This document shows, one piece after another, positions 9,296 to 21,596 of a DNA stretch of 64,000 nt. The notes under the pieces are model-generated. The model worked only from the letters and a program-made list of their open reading frames with translations, did no database searches and was not told the DNA's origin. The translations under genes were made by a program, and so were the position numbers. This DNA is from Piscinibacter defluvii (GTDB taxonomy: Bacteria; Pseudomonadota; Gammaproteobacteria; Burkholderiales; Burkholderiaceae_C), in assembly GCF_004011805.1 (NCBI RefSeq), contig NZ_RCHJ01000005.1, positions 394,677 through 458,676 on the forward strand, read 5' to 3'. Within the stretch, counting starts at the first letter, position 1. Each line of letters starts with the position of its first letter.

Positions 9296-9489
9296 CGGAA
9301 TCTCCAGGGGTGGCGCGGTCCGCGGGGGCGGTCCGCCGTGCCCTGGACCACGCACTGCGCCCGCCGCGGCGGACACCGGCGCGCAGCGCGCCACCCCCCG
9401 GTTCCGGCGTGGTTCCCCATTTCGCAGGAGGCTAGGCGGCGCGGCAGCGCCTATATCAGCGGGACGAGTCCCGTCCCTGCGAGGTTCCC

Positions 9490-10815
9490 ATGAGCGCCAC
9501 GTCGCTGTTCGTCAGCCACATCTCCGAGGAGGCCGAGGTCGCGCGGCTGCTGCGCGAGATGCTGGAGGAGGATTTCCTGCACATGGTGAAGTTCTTCACC
9601 TCCTCCGAGATCGGCAGCATCGGCGCCGGCGAGGAATGGCTCGGCGCGGTGCGCGGCGCGATGGACCAGGCCAGCATCGTGCTCGTGCTGTGCAGCCGCG
9701 CCTCGGTGCACCGGCCCTGGGTGCAGTTCGAGGTCGGCGCGGCGTGGATGAAGGGTGTGCCGATCGTGCCGGTGTGCCACTCGGGCCTGCACGTGACGGA
9801 CCTGCAGATGCCGCTGTCGCTGCGCCAGGCGGTCGAGCTCGGCACGCTGGCGGGCCTGGAGCGGCTGTACGCGGCGATCGCCAAGGAGCTCGGCCTGCCG
9901 CGCACGCCGCCGGTGCGCGAGGCGGCGGCGAAGCTCGAGCGCATCGCCGCGGTCGAGCAGCGCTTCCGCAACGCGCGGCTGCAGCAGTTCGAGCGCTTCT
10001 TCGACATCGTGATCCCGCCCCCGGGCCGGCTGGCGGGCGAGCAGATCCCGGACGACGCACGCGTCGAGTCCAACGCCGAGTCGCTCGGCCTGTTCGGCCT
10101 GTTCGAGGGCTCGCACTGGACCTGGCGCGACATCGTGCGCGCGGCGCGCCGCACGCCGGACACGCGCTGGCTGGCGCAGCTGCAGAAGTCGGTCTACCTG
10201 GCCAGCAACGACCTGCGCTTCCGGCCGATGCAGGCGATCTACCACACCGAGGACGGCTCGTACCAGCCGCAGCTGTCGAAGAAGGAGGTGGGCGCGGACG
10301 GCGAGAGCCGCTTCCACGTGCACCTGGTCGACACCGTGGTGCAGCCGCTCGCGGAGGTGGAGAACGACTTCGGCCTGCTCGCCACGCTGCTGCGCCTGGG
10401 CCTGCGCTTCCGCTACGAGGTGATCGAGAAGTTCCGCAAGCCGGCCACCGGCGTGTCCGCGGCGGCGCCGGTGGACGAGCGCGTGCGGCGCCTGCGCGAG
10501 GCCGTCGAGACGATCGAGTACGACGCGCTGTCGCGCGGCGCGCAGAACATCGACCGCGACTCGGTCGTCGAGCTGTTCGACGACCCGGCCGACCAGGACG
10601 CGATACTCGCCGTGCAGCAGCAGTGGGACGAAGCGCGTGCGCTGCTGTTCCGCGACGCGCCGCCGCACGATCGCCAGTCGCTGGCGCAGGTGCTGCGCCA
10701 GATGCGCGACCTGAACTACCGCTTCATGACGCTGGGCACGCGGCGCTTCCACGAGATGGTGCGCGAGCACTGGGCGCACGGCGAGCAGCCGGGCGGGCTG
10801 GTGCGCGCGGCCTGA
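9490..10815 (+). CDS. TIR-domain protein with uncharacterised C-terminal domain
   Basis: 441-aa protein. Residues 4-~105 form a TIR domain: first strand SLFVSHISEE, the BB-loop region with FFTSSEIGSIGAGEEW, strand SIVLVLCSR, and the alpha-C segment SVHRPWVQFEVG, in which Glu81 is placed as the catalytic NADase glutamate is in SARM1 and bacterial TIRs. Residues ~110-441 carry no domain I recognise; they are mixed alpha/beta with charged helices and may be the sensing part. There is no membrane segment. It stands alone, facing the kinase gene convergently. It could be an NAD-depleting or cyclic-ADPR-producing defence protein; the TIR call is firm, the role is not. Confidence 0.82.
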   Translation: MSATSLFVSHISEEAEVARLLREMLEEDFLHMVKFFTSSEIGSIGAGEEWLGAVRGAMDQASIVLVLCSRASVHRPWVQFEVGAAWMKGVPIVPVCHSGLHVTDLQMPLSLRQAVELGTLAGLERLYAAIAKELGLPRTPPVREAAAKLERIAAVEQRFRNARLQQFERFFDIVIPPPGRLAGEQIPDDARVESNAESLGLFGLFEGSHWTWRDIVRAARRTPDTRWLAQLQKSVYLASNDLRFRPMQAIYHTEDGSYQPQLSKKEVGADGESRFHVHLVDTVVQPLAEVENDFGLLATLLRLGLRFRYEVIEKFRKPATGVSAAAPVDERVRRLREAVETIEYDALSRGAQNIDRDSVVELFDDPADQDAILAVQQQWDEARALLFRDAPPHDRQSLAQVLRQMRDLNYRFMTLGTRRFHEMVREHWAHGEQPGGLVRAA

Positions 10816-10833
10816 CGCGCCGCGCGGCGCCGC

Positions 10834-13524
<2,691 letters not shown>

Positions 13525-13527
13525 GGT

Positions 13528-14829
13528 TCAGCGCCGCATCTGCTGCGGCAGCCAGGTGACGAGTTGCGGGAAGACGACCAGCAGCACCACCATCAGCACC
13601 ATCAGCAGGAAGAACGGGAACGCCGCACGGGCGATGGTGCCGATGTCGCGCCGGGTCATGCCCTGCAGCACGAACAGGTTGAAGCCCACCGGCGGCGTGA
13701 CCTGCGCCATCTCGACCACGATGACGATGTAGATGCCGAACCAGAGCGGGTCGATGCCGGCCTTGAGCACCGTCGGCATGATCACGCCCATGGTCAGCAC
13801 CACCATCGAGATGCCGTCGAGGAAGCAGCCGAGCAGGATGTAGAAGAGGGTCAGCGCGACCAGCAGCTGCGCCTTCGACAGGCCCAGCGCGGCGATCCAC
13901 TCCGCCAGGTGGCGCGGCAGCCCGATGTAGCCCATGGCCAGCGTCAGGAAGGCGGCGCCGGCGAGGATCAGCGCGATCATGCAGTACAGCCGCGTGCCGC
14001 CCATCAGCGACTCGCGGAAGGTGCTCCAGCTCAGCGAGCCCTGCGCGGCCGACAGCAGCAGCGCGCCCACCACGCCCAGCGCCGCGGCCTCGGTGGCGGT
14101 GGCCAGCCCGCCGTAGATCGAGCCCAGCACCGCGGCGATCAGCAGCACCACCGGGATCAGGTGGCGCGACTCGTGCAGCTTCTGCACGAACGTGAGCCGG
14201 GCATCCGGCGGCGGCACCTGCTGCGGGTGCAGCAGCGCCCACAGCGCGATCCAGCCGGAGAAGATCGCCGCCAGCAGCAGCCCGGGGATCACCCCGGCGA
14301 TGAACAGCTGCGCGATCGAGACGTCGGCGCTGACGCCGTAGACGATCATGATGATCGAGGGCGGGATCAGCAGCCCCAGCGTGCCGGCGCCGGCCAGCGA
14401 GCCGAGCGCGATCGATTCCGGGTAGCCGCGCCGTTGCAGCTCGGGCAGGCTCATCTTGCCGATGGTGGCGCAGGTGGCCGCGCTCGAGCCCGAGACCGCC
14501 GCGAAGATGGTGCAGCCGGCCACGTTGACGTGCAGCAGCCGCCCGGGCAGGGCCTGCATCCAGGGCGCCAGGCCGCGGAACATGTCCTGCGAGAGCCGGG
14601 TGCGGAACAGGATCTCGCCCATCCACACGAACAGCGGCAGCGCGGTCAGCGTCCAGCTCGACGCGGCACCCCAGGTGGTCACCGCCATCGCGTCGCCGGC
14701 CGGGCGCGAACTGAACAGCTGCATGCCGATCCAGGCCACGCCCGAGAGCGTGAGCCCGATCCACACGCCGCTGCCGAGGATCAGGAACAGCGCCACGACG
14801 AGCAGCGCGGCGACAGCGACCTCACTCAT
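13528..14829 (-). CDS. dctM: TRAP transporter large permease (DctM-like)
   Basis: 433-aa integral membrane subunit that drives sodium- or proton-coupled uptake in TRAP transporters. About twelve helices are visible, with conserved family segments [32 protein letters not shown] and [13 protein letters not shown]. Length is normal. The start ATG overlaps the stop of the small permease gene by 8 bases. It closely resembles the plus-strand DctM at 21597-22889, so the two sets are paralogous. Substrate is probably a carboxylate or similar anion, not defined by sequence. Confidence 0.95.
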   Translation of the reverse strand: MSEVAVAALLVVALFLILGSGVWIGLTLSGVAWIGMQLFSSRPAGDAMAVTTWGAASSWTLTALPLFVWMGEILFRTRLSQDMFRGLAPWMQALPGRLLHVNVAGCTIFAAVSGSSAATCATIGKMSLPELQRRGYPESIALGSLAGAGTLGLLIPPSIIMIVYGVSADVSIAQLFIAGVIPGLLLAAIFSGWIALWALLHPQQVPPPDARLTFVQKLHESRHLIPVVLLIAAVLGSIYGGLATATEAAALGVVGALLLSAAQGSLSWSTFRESLMGGTRLYCMIALILAGAAFLTLAMGYIGLPRHLAEWIAALGLSKAQLLVALTLFYILLGCFLDGISMVVLTMGVIMPTVLKAGIDPLWFGIYIVIVVEMAQVTPPVGFNLFVLQGMTRRDIGTIARAAFPFFLLMVLMVVLLVVFPQLVTWLPQQMRR

Positions 14830-15331
14830 TGCGCAGCGCCTCGGCCGGATCGTCGTTCGCGCGCCGGCCGCGCGCCTCGAGCAGCAGCTCGTCGGCGAAG
14901 GCGATCGCGAGCACCACGCTGCCCAGCGCCATGCTCAGCTGCGGGATCCACAGCGGCGTCGCGTCGCTGGCGGTGGAGACGTCGTGCAGCGTCCACGACA
15001 TCCAGGCCAGCCGCACGCTGTAGACCGCGCCCAGCAGCGCCAGCGCCGTGGCCGCGCCGAGCGCCCAGAGCTCCGCGGCGCGGCGCGCGCGCCCACGCAG
15101 GCGGGCCACCAGCAGCGTCACGCGGATGTGCTCGCCGCGCTTGAGCGTGTGGGCCAGCGCCAGGAAGCCGGCCGCCGCCATCGCGTAGCCGGCATAGGCG
15201 TCGATGCCGGGGATGTTGAAGCCGAGCTGCCGGCCGAGGATGGACAGCAGCACCGCGGCCAGCAGCGCCAGCATCGCCAGCGCGGCCAGCGCCGCGCAGC
15301 CGTCGTACAGGGCGTCGAGCGCGCGGCGCAT
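14822..15331 (-). CDS. dctQ: TRAP transporter small permease (DctQ-like)
   Basis: 169-aa four-helix membrane subunit. The DctQ pattern is visible: a conserved first helix, the GIDAYAGYAMAAAGFLALAHT helix and the basic EHIRVTLL motif after it. It starts 1 base after the stop of the binding-protein gene and overlaps dctM, so P-Q-M form one transcript. It works as a membrane anchor for DctM and a docking partner for the periplasmic protein. Confidence 0.93.
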   Translation of the reverse strand: MRRALDALYDGCAALAALAMLALLAAVLLSILGRQLGFNIPGIDAYAGYAMAAAGFLALAHTLKRGEHIRVTLLVARLRGRARRAAELWALGAATALALLGAVYSVRLAWMSWTLHDVSTASDATPLWIPQLSMALGSVVLAIAFADELLLEARGRRANDDPAEALRNE

Positions 15332-15332
15332 C

Positions 15333-16301
15333 TCACATCTTCTTGTAGGCCTCGACCACCGCCGCGCCCTCCGGCCCGGCCTTCTCGAGCCACTCCTTCA
15401 GCATGGTGTCGCCGACCTTCTTCAGGTCCGCCTTCAGCTGCTCGCTGGGCGGCGCGATGGTCATGCCGTTCTTCTTCAGCAGCTCGAGGTACTCGGTGTT
15501 CTTGGCCCGGCTGGTGGCCCAGCCGCGCGCCTCGGCGTCGGCGCCGGCCTTCAGGAGGGCGGCCTGGGTCGGCTTGTCGAGCGCGTCGAAGGCGGCCTTG
15601 TTGACGATCACCGCGTTCTTCGGCAGCCAGGCCTGGGTGTCGACGAAGTACTTGATGTGCTCGTAGGTCTTGGTGTCGTAGCCGGTCGCGCCGCTGCTCA
15701 TGTAGCTCTCGACCACGCCGGTGGCCATGGCCTGGCTGAGTTCGGCCGCCTGCACGGTGACCGGCTGCGCGCCCACCAGCTCGGCGATGCGCGCGGTGGC
15801 CGGGCTGTAGGCGCGCCACTTCACGCCCTTCAGGTCGGCGGCCGCGGCGATCGGCTTCTTGACGAAGATGCCCTGCGGAGGCCAGGCCACGCTGTACAGC
15901 AGCAGCATGCCCTGCTCGCCGAGCTTCTTCTCGAGCGCCGGCTTCTGCGCCTTGTACAGCTTCATCGCCTCGTCGTAGCTGTCGGCCAGGAAGGGCAGGC
16001 CGTCGGCACCGAACACCTGCCACTCGTTCTGGAAGTTGACCAGCAGGATCTCGCCGATCTGCGCCTGGCCGCCCTGCACCGCGCGCTTGATCTCCGGCGC
16101 CTTGAAGAGCGAGGCGTTGGCGTGCACCGTGATCTTCAGCTTGCCGGCGGTGGCCTTGTCGACGTCGGCGGCGAACTGGGACAGGTTCTCGGTGTGGAAG
16201 TTGTTGGCCGGGTAGGCGGCCGGCAAGTCCCACTTGGTCTGCGCGAGGGCGTTGCCGGCCAGGCAGGCGGCGGCGAAGGCGAGGGCGAGCTTCGAATGCA
16301 T
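15333..16301 (-). CDS. dctP: TRAP transporter periplasmic binding protein (DctP-like)
   Basis: 322-aa periplasmic receptor. A signal peptide (LALAFAAACLAGNALAQ) is followed by a DctP fold: NFHTENLSQFAADV, GKLKITVHANASLFKAPEI, PWPPQGIFVKKPI and the conserved WRAYSPATARIAEL segment, whose Arg usually clamps the ligand carboxylate. First gene of the operon; the divergent LysR gene lies 109 bp away and probably regulates it. It shares many segments with the DctP proteins at 20071 and 22913. Confidence 0.95.
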   Translation of the reverse strand: MHSKLALAFAAACLAGNALAQTKWDLPAAYPANNFHTENLSQFAADVDKATAGKLKITVHANASLFKAPEIKRAVQGGQAQIGEILLVNFQNEWQVFGADGLPFLADSYDEAMKLYKAQKPALEKKLGEQGMLLLYSVAWPPQGIFVKKPIAAAADLKGVKWRAYSPATARIAELVGAQPVTVQAAELSQAMATGVVESYMSSGATGYDTKTYEHIKYFVDTQAWLPKNAVIVNKAAFDALDKPTQAALLKAGADAEARGWATSRAKNTEYLELLKKNGMTIAPPSEQLKADLKKVGDTMLKEWLEKAGPEGAAVVEAYKKM

Positions 16302-16410
16302 GGCGTCTCCGGGGGCGGGGAAGGTCCGAGAATAAGCGCTCGTGCCGGGCCGGCGTGCGAGGGCTTGCCCGGCGCATGCAACGCGCGTGCCGGCAGGAGG
16401 AGCCGAGGTC
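16302..16410. promoter_or_regulatory. divergent control region between TRAP operon and lysR-type gene
   Basis: 109 bp separating the minus-strand dctP start from the plus-strand LysR start. The arrangement is the classical one for a LysR regulator controlling its divergent target. The only A/T-rich patch is GAGAATAAGC near 16329-16338. I cannot define a T-N11-A operator with confidence. Confidence 0.4.
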
Positions 16411-17337
16411 GTGAACCTGCGTTTCGTGGAGGCGTTCTACTGGGTCGCGACGCTGAAGAGCATGTCGCGCGCGGCCGACAAGCTGTGCATCACCCAGTCG
16501 GCGATGTCCTCGCGCATCGCCGCGCTCGAGGAGGAGCTCGGCGCGCTGCTGCTGGAGCGGCGCGACCGCACGCTGCGGCTGACGGTCGCCGGCGCGCGCT
16601 TCCTCGACTACGCCGAGCGGCTGCTCGCGCTGCAGCGCGAGATCAAGGCCGAGATGGGGCCGGCCCGGGCGCGTGCGCTGTCGCTGCGGCTCGGTGCGAT
16701 CGAGTCGGTGCTGCATTCCTGGCTGATCGACTGGGTGCAGCACATGCGCGCCACGCAGCCGGGCCTGGAGCTCGAGCTGACGGTGGAGACCACGCCGGTG
16801 CTGGTGGAGCAGGTGCGGCGCGGCACGCTCGACCTGGCCCTGGCCGCGCTGCCGGCCGCCGGCGACGGGCTGCGCAGCCGCGCGCTGGCGCCGATGGAGA
16901 TGGTGTTCGTCGGCCACCGCGAGCGGCACCGGCGGCGCCGCTGGACGCTGGCCGACCTGGCGCAGCACGAGCTGCTGACCTTCCAGCGCGGCTCGCAGCC
17001 GCACGTGGCGCTGCTCGACCTGTTCCGCCGCGCCGGCGTGGCGCCGCCGCGGGTGCACACGATCTCGTCGATCTCGGCGATGGTGCAGCTGGTCGAAGGC
17101 GGGGTCGGCATCGCCACGCTGCCGCGCGCCGCGGTGCAGCGCCTGGCCGAGCGACTGCCGCTGCGCCCGCTGGCCTGCGACGCGCCGCTCACCCCGCTGC
17201 CGGTGCACCTGAGCTGGCGCCACGATCCGGCCGAGGGCGTGCCGGCGAGCCTGGTCGACGCGGTGCTCGCCTTTGCCGGCGCCGGCGTGAACAAGGTCGC
17301 ACGACGGGGCCCGCCGCCGGGGCCGGGAGCCGCCTGA
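16411..17337 (+). CDS. LysR-family transcriptional regulator
   Basis: 308-aa regulator. The N-terminal winged helix-turn-helix is clear (FVEAFYWVATLKSMSRAAD, ITQSAMSSRIAALEEELG, LLLERRDRTLRLT), followed by a periplasmic-binding-protein-like effector domain. GTG 16411 is chosen because the HTH normally begins within the first few residues and AGGAGG lies just upstream; the ATG at 16342 would add 23 non-conserved residues. It probably senses the substrate of the divergent TRAP transporter. Confidence 0.9.
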   Translation: MNLRFVEAFYWVATLKSMSRAADKLCITQSAMSSRIAALEEELGALLLERRDRTLRLTVAGARFLDYAERLLALQREIKAEMGPARARALSLRLGAIESVLHSWLIDWVQHMRATQPGLELELTVETTPVLVEQVRRGTLDLALAALPAAGDGLRSRALAPMEMVFVGHRERHRRRRWTLADLAQHELLTFQRGSQPHVALLDLFRRAGVAPPRVHTISSISAMVQLVEGGVGIATLPRAAVQRLAERLPLRPLACDAPLTPLPVHLSWRHDPAEGVPASLVDAVLAFAGAGVNKVARRGPPPGPGAA

Positions 17338-17400
17338 GGCCGCGCCGGCCTCAAGATCCGGCGCCCGCAGCCGATCCGGTGGGGGATCCGCGTTGTTTCC

Positions 17401-19185
17401 GTGACTGCCCGCCCCGACCCGATGAGTGCCCCGACCCCGTCGCCCGCCAGCGCCGCTGCGCTGGCCGAGCAGGCGCTCGCCCAGGTCATCGCGGACGGCG
17501 CCGGTGCGGCCGCGCTCGCCCGCCGCGCGCTGGCGCTGGCCGGCGACGAGCGGCCGCAGCAGGCCTTCGCCCATGTGGTGCTGGCGCTGGTCGCGTTCCG
17601 CGAAGGCACGCTGGAGGACGGTCAGGCCGAGCTCGACGCCGCCATCGCCTGCGCCGGGGCCGAGCCGCCGCCGCGCCTGGCCTGGCTGATCGAGCACGAC
17701 CGCGCGATGGCGCTGCGCCGCCGCGGCGAGCTGGCCCGGGCGGCCGAGCTGCTGGGGGCGCTGCACGAGCGCGGCAAGGGCGAGCGGCCGGCGGTGGACC
17801 GTTACCTGACGCTGGCCGCGCTGGGCATCGTGGTCGGCATGGAGGGTGACAACGACGCCTCGCTGGACCGCTTCCACGAGGCGCTGGCCACGGCGCGCGA
17901 GAGCGGCGTGCCCAGCCTGGTGGTCAACGCGCTGAACAACCTCGGCTCGCTGCAGTCGGACCTGTACAACCTCGAGGACGCGCTCGGCCTGCTGCAGGAG
18001 TGCCTGTCGGGGGCCCTGGCGCTCGGCTCGAAGCGCCAGATCATCTATGCCGCCGGCAACCTGGTGCAGTGCCTGTGCCTGATGGGGCGGCCGGCCGAGG
18101 CGCTGGCGATCGCCCGCGAGCAGCTGATCGCGCGCATCCGGCCCGACGACCTGCCGGCGCTGCAGCGCGACGAGGAGATCGCCCACGTGCTGCTGGACAA
18201 CGGGCTGCTCGACGAGGCCGAGGCGCGCCTGGGCGGCGTGGTGCATGTCGACGCGATGAGCAACGAGCTGGCCACCTCGCGCGTCTGGCTGCTGGCGCGC
18301 ATCCTGCTCGCGCGCGGCCGCGCCGCCGAGGCGCTGGCGCTGTGCCGCGCGCGCCAGGCGCTGCGCGAGGGCGACGAAAGCACCGTGGCGATCGACCGGG
18401 TCAACCTGGACCGCGTGGCCGCCCAGGCCGCCGCCGCGGTGGGCGACCACGAGCTCGCCTACCGCCTGCAATGCGAGGCCTTCGCCACGCACGAGCTGCT
18501 GCTCGGGCGCGCGGCGCGGGCGCGTTACCTGAGCCTGCAGATCCGCCACCGGGTGCAGCAGGCCGAATCCGAGCGCGACCTGGCGCGCGGTCTGGCGGCG
18601 CGGCTCGAGTCGCTGAACGCCTCGCTGCGCGAGCAGGCGGCCGAGAACGAGCGCCTGCAGGAGCGGCTGCGCGCGCAGGCGCTGGAGGATGCGCTGACCG
18701 GCCTGCACAACCGCCGCTACCTGCAGGACGCGGGCGCGGCGCTGGTCGCGCTCACGCAGCGCCAGGGCGAGCCGCTGGCCGCCGCGCTGGTCGACCTCGA
18801 CCACTTCAAGCACGTCAACGACCGCCATGGCCATGCCGCCGGCGACCAGGTGCTGCAGGCCTTCGCGCGCCTGGTGCGTGGCGCGCTGCGCGCGAGCGAC
18901 ATCGTCTGCCGCAGCGGCGGCGAGGAGTTCGTGCTGCTGCTGCCGGGCGCGGACGCCGGCCAGGCGCGGGTGCGCCTGGAGCGCCTGCTCGAGCGCTTCC
19001 GCACCGTCGTGTTCGACGGCGCCGGCGCGCGCTTCTGCTGCACCTTCTCGGCCGGCGTCGCGACGGCGCGCCCCGGCGACGGCCTGGAGCGCCTGCTGCA
19101 GCGTGCCGACGCCGCGCTCTACGCGGCCAAGGACGCGGGGCGTGCCCGGGTGGTCGAAGCATCGAAGGAATCGATCGAGACATAG
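17401..19185 (+). CDS. TPR-repeat diguanylate cyclase (GGDEF)
   Basis: 594-aa predicted diguanylate cyclase making c-di-GMP from GTP. Residues 1-~390 are helical repeats of TPR type, with no signal peptide or membrane segment. A coiled coil (~395-425) leads into the GGDEF domain ([27 protein letters not shown]). The active site is GGEEF (506-510) and the RxxD inhibitory I-site RASD (497-500) sits exactly five residues before it, so product feedback is likely. GTG 17401 or ATG 17422 could start translation; neither has a strong ribosome site. The MshEN-type ATPase at the left edge is a potential c-di-GMP reader. Confidence 0.92.
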   Translation: MTARPDPMSAPTPSPASAAALAEQALAQVIADGAGAAALARRALALAGDERPQQAFAHVVLALVAFREGTLEDGQAELDAAIACAGAEPPPRLAWLIEHDRAMALRRRGELARAAELLGALHERGKGERPAVDRYLTLAALGIVVGMEGDNDASLDRFHEALATARESGVPSLVVNALNNLGSLQSDLYNLEDALGLLQECLSGALALGSKRQIIYAAGNLVQCLCLMGRPAEALAIAREQLIARIRPDDLPALQRDEEIAHVLLDNGLLDEAEARLGGVVHVDAMSNELATSRVWLLARILLARGRAAEALALCRARQALREGDESTVAIDRVNLDRVAAQAAAAVGDHELAYRLQCEAFATHELLLGRAARARYLSLQIRHRVQQAESERDLARGLAARLESLNASLREQAAENERLQERLRAQALEDALTGLHNRRYLQDAGAALVALTQRQGEPLAAALVDLDHFKHVNDRHGHAAGDQVLQAFARLVRGALRASDIVCRSGGEEFVLLLPGADAGQARVRLERLLERFRTVVFDGAGARFCCTFSAGVATARPGDGLERLLQRADAALYAAKDAGRARVVEASKESIET

Positions 19186-19234
19186 AAAAAAATCTCGTTT
19201 GGCGGCGCGCGGTCGGGGTCACAGAATGCGCCGC

Positions 19235-20035
19235 ATGCCCACCGACCTTCCCCTGCGCGATGCCCCGCCGGCCCGGCTGCGCGGCGAGATCCGCGCCGGC
19301 CGCTGGAGCGGCCACACCAGCGGCCTGGCGCAGCGCCACGTGCAGGGCAACGTGGTGATCCTGCCGGCGCGCTGGGCCGACGACTTCCTGCGCTATTGCC
19401 AGCGCAACCCCAAGCCCTGCCCGCTGCTGGCCGTCTCCGAACCGGGCGCGTGCGCGTTGCCGAGCCTGGGCGAGGGCATCGACATCCGCAGCGACCTGCC
19501 GCGTTACCGCGTCTGGCGCCGGGGCGAACTGGTCGAGGAACCGACCGACGTGCGCGCGCTGTGGCGCGACGACCTCGTCACCTTCGTGCTCGGTTGCTCG
19601 TTCTCGTTCGAGCAGGCGCTGCTCGACGAGGGGCTGGTGCTGCGCCATGTCGACGAGGGCAAGAACGTCGCGATGTTCCGCACCTCGATCGCCACCGTGC
19701 CGGCCGGCCCGTTCGCCGGGCCGCTGGTGGTGACGATGCGCCCGCTGCGCGCGGCCGCGGCGATCCGCGCGATCCAGATCACCTCGCGCTTCCCCGACGT
19801 GCATGGCGCGCCGGTGCACCTGGGCGACCCGGCGCTGATCGGCATCGCCGACCTGTCGCGGCCCGACTGGGGCGACGCGGTCGAGGTGCGGCCCGACGAG
19901 CTGCCGGTGTTCTGGGCCTGCGGCGTGACGCCGCAGGCCGCGCTGGCGCAGGCCCGCCCGGAGTTCTGCATCACCCACGCGCCCGGCGCGATGCTGGTCA
20001 CCGACCTGCTGAACCACCAGCTGGCCGCCTTCTGA
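19235..20035 (+). CDS. DUF1445 protein (D-glutamate cyclase-like / putative hydro-lyase)
   Basis: 266-aa member of the YcsI/DUF1445 family. The family opening ([45 protein letters not shown]) and internal [14 protein letters not shown] and [10 protein letters not shown] segments are obvious. The mammalian homologue is a D-glutamate cyclase that interconverts D-glutamate and 5-oxo-D-proline, and Bacillus ycsI lies with the PxpABC 5-oxoprolinase genes. Here it directly precedes a TRAP transporter and an ATP-dependent 5-oxoprolinase, which fits that role. ATG 19226 is an alternative start. Confidence 0.88.
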   Translation: MPTDLPLRDAPPARLRGEIRAGRWSGHTSGLAQRHVQGNVVILPARWADDFLRYCQRNPKPCPLLAVSEPGACALPSLGEGIDIRSDLPRYRVWRRGELVEEPTDVRALWRDDLVTFVLGCSFSFEQALLDEGLVLRHVDEGKNVAMFRTSIATVPAGPFAGPLVVTMRPLRAAAAIRAIQITSRFPDVHGAPVHLGDPALIGIADLSRPDWGDAVEVRPDELPVFWACGVTPQAALAQARPEFCITHAPGAMLVTDLLNHQLAAF

Positions 20036-20070
20036 TCCCTGTTCCTGCAACCTGCCACGGAGGTGCTCCG

Positions 20071-21036
20071 ATGAAGTCGTTCGTCCCTGCCATCCTGATG
20101 TCGGCGCTCGCGGTCGGTTCCGCCGCGGCCCAGACCGCCTGGGACCTGCCCACCGGCTACGCACCCGCCAGCTTCCAGACCCAGAACGCGCAGCAGTTCG
20201 CCGACGAGGTGGCCCAGGCCAGCGGCGGCCGGCTGAAGATCACGCTGCACCCGAACGGCTCGCTCTACAAGGCCAACGAGATCAAGCGCGCGGTGCAGAC
20301 CGGCCAGGCCCAGGCCGGCGAGTTCATCCTCTCGGGCGCCGCGAACGAGAACCCGCTGTACGGCGTCGACTCGATCCCCTTCCTGGCCGACAGCTACCCG
20401 GCCGCGAAGCGCCTCGCCGAGGCCGCGCGCCCGGCGCTCGACAAGCTGCTCGCGTCGCAGGGCATGAAGCTGCTGTTCACGGTGCCCTGGCCGGGGCAGA
20501 GCCTGTACAGCAGCAAGCCGGTCGAGACGATCGCGGACCTGAAGGGCACCAAGATGCGCGCCTACAACCCGGCCACCTCGCGCATCGCGCAGCTCGCCGG
20601 CGCGCAGCCCACCACGATCCAGCTCGCCGAGCTGGGCCAGGCGCTGGCCACCGGCACGGTGGAAAACTTCCTGACCTCGAGCGCGAGTGGCGTCGAGATG
20701 AAGCTCTACGAGAGCGTCAGGCACTTCTACAGCGTCAACGCCTGGCTGCCGAAGAACGCGGTGGTGGTCAACCGCCAGGCCTTCGACGCGCTCGACAAGC
20801 CGCTGCAGGAGGCCGTGCTGAAGGCTGCTGCCGCCGCCGAGCAGCGCGGCTGGGCCTTGAGCGAGCAGAAGAACGCCGAGTACCTGAAGGAACTCGCCGC
20901 GCGCGGCATGAAGGTCGCGCCGCCCAGCGAGGCGCTGACGCGCGAGCTGCGCAAGATCGGCAGCACGATGACGGGCGAGTGGCTCAAGCAGGCGGGCGCC
21001 GACGGCCAGGCGATCATCGATGCGTACAGCAAGTGA
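20071..21036 (+). CDS. TRAP binding protein (DctP-like), predicted 5-oxoproline locus
   Basis: 321-aa periplasmic receptor with signal peptide MKSFVPAILMSALAVGSAAA. DctP features: WDLPTGYAPASFQTQNAQQF, GRLKITLHPNGSLYKANEI, PWPGQSLYSSKPVETI and MRAYNPATSRIAQLAG with the ligand Arg. GGAGG seven bases before ATG 20071. It lies 35 bp after the DUF1445 gene, and its 3' end overlaps the start of the small permease by 17 bases. By context it may bind 5-oxoproline or a related amide; sequence alone does not prove this. Confidence 0.94.
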   Translation: MKSFVPAILMSALAVGSAAAQTAWDLPTGYAPASFQTQNAQQFADEVAQASGGRLKITLHPNGSLYKANEIKRAVQTGQAQAGEFILSGAANENPLYGVDSIPFLADSYPAAKRLAEAARPALDKLLASQGMKLLFTVPWPGQSLYSSKPVETIADLKGTKMRAYNPATSRIAQLAGAQPTTIQLAELGQALATGTVENFLTSSASGVEMKLYESVRHFYSVNAWLPKNAVVVNRQAFDALDKPLQEAVLKAAAAAEQRGWALSEQKNAEYLKELAARGMKVAPPSEALTRELRKIGSTMTGEWLKQAGADGQAIIDAYSK

Positions 21037-21586
21037 GCCCGTGCCGGCCCCGCGGCCGGCCCCGGCGTACGCGCTGCACGCCGCCGTCGCGCAGGCGGAC
21101 CGGGCGCTCGCGCTGCTCGCCGCGCTGGCGATGGTGGCCGCCTTCGCGGCGGTCTCGGCCGGCGTGATCGCGCGGCTGGCCGGAGCCGATCTGCCGGGCA
21201 CCGATGCCTACGCCGGCTACGCCATCGCGGCCGCGCTGTTCCTCGCGCTGCCGCAGACGCTGCGGCGCCAGGAGCACATCCGCGTCACGCTGCTGCTCGA
21301 CAGGCTGGCGCCGAAGGCCCGCGCCGCGCTCGAGTGGTGGTCGCTGCTGGCCGGCTTTGCGCTCGCGCTCTACCTGGCCGTCTACGCGCTGCGCCTGGTG
21401 TGGCTGTCGCATGCGATGCACGACGTCTCGCCGGCCGCCGACGCGACGCCGCTGTGGATCCCGCAGCTCGCCTGTGCGCTGGGCTGCGCCGGCTTCGCGC
21501 TCTCGCTGGCCGACGCGATCGTGGCGCGCTGGCACGGGCTGCCGTACTTCGAGCGCCTGGCCGAAGACGCCAGCCACGTCGAATGA
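21020..21586 (+). CDS. TRAP small permease (DctQ-like)
   Basis: 188-aa membrane subunit with four predicted helices. The segments TDAYAGYAIAAALFLALPQT and EHIRVTLLLDRL match the minus-strand DctQ at 14822-15331. ATG 21020 overlaps the receptor gene; GTG 21041, just past the receptor stop, is an alternative start that would drop seven residues. It is followed after 10 bp by the large permease. Confidence 0.92.
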   Translation: MRTASEPVPAPRPAPAYALHAAVAQADRALALLAALAMVAAFAAVSAGVIARLAGADLPGTDAYAGYAIAAALFLALPQTLRRQEHIRVTLLLDRLAPKARAALEWWSLLAGFALALYLAVYALRLVWLSHAMHDVSPAADATPLWIPQLACALGCAGFALSLADAIVARWHGLPYFERLAEDASHVE

Positions 21587-21596
21587 GGGGAAGGCG

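Noticed and set aside
15118..18834. 1238-codon minus-strand frame through dctP, LysR and GGDEF genes
   Set aside because: It covers genes on both strands with strong motifs; no coding features of its own.
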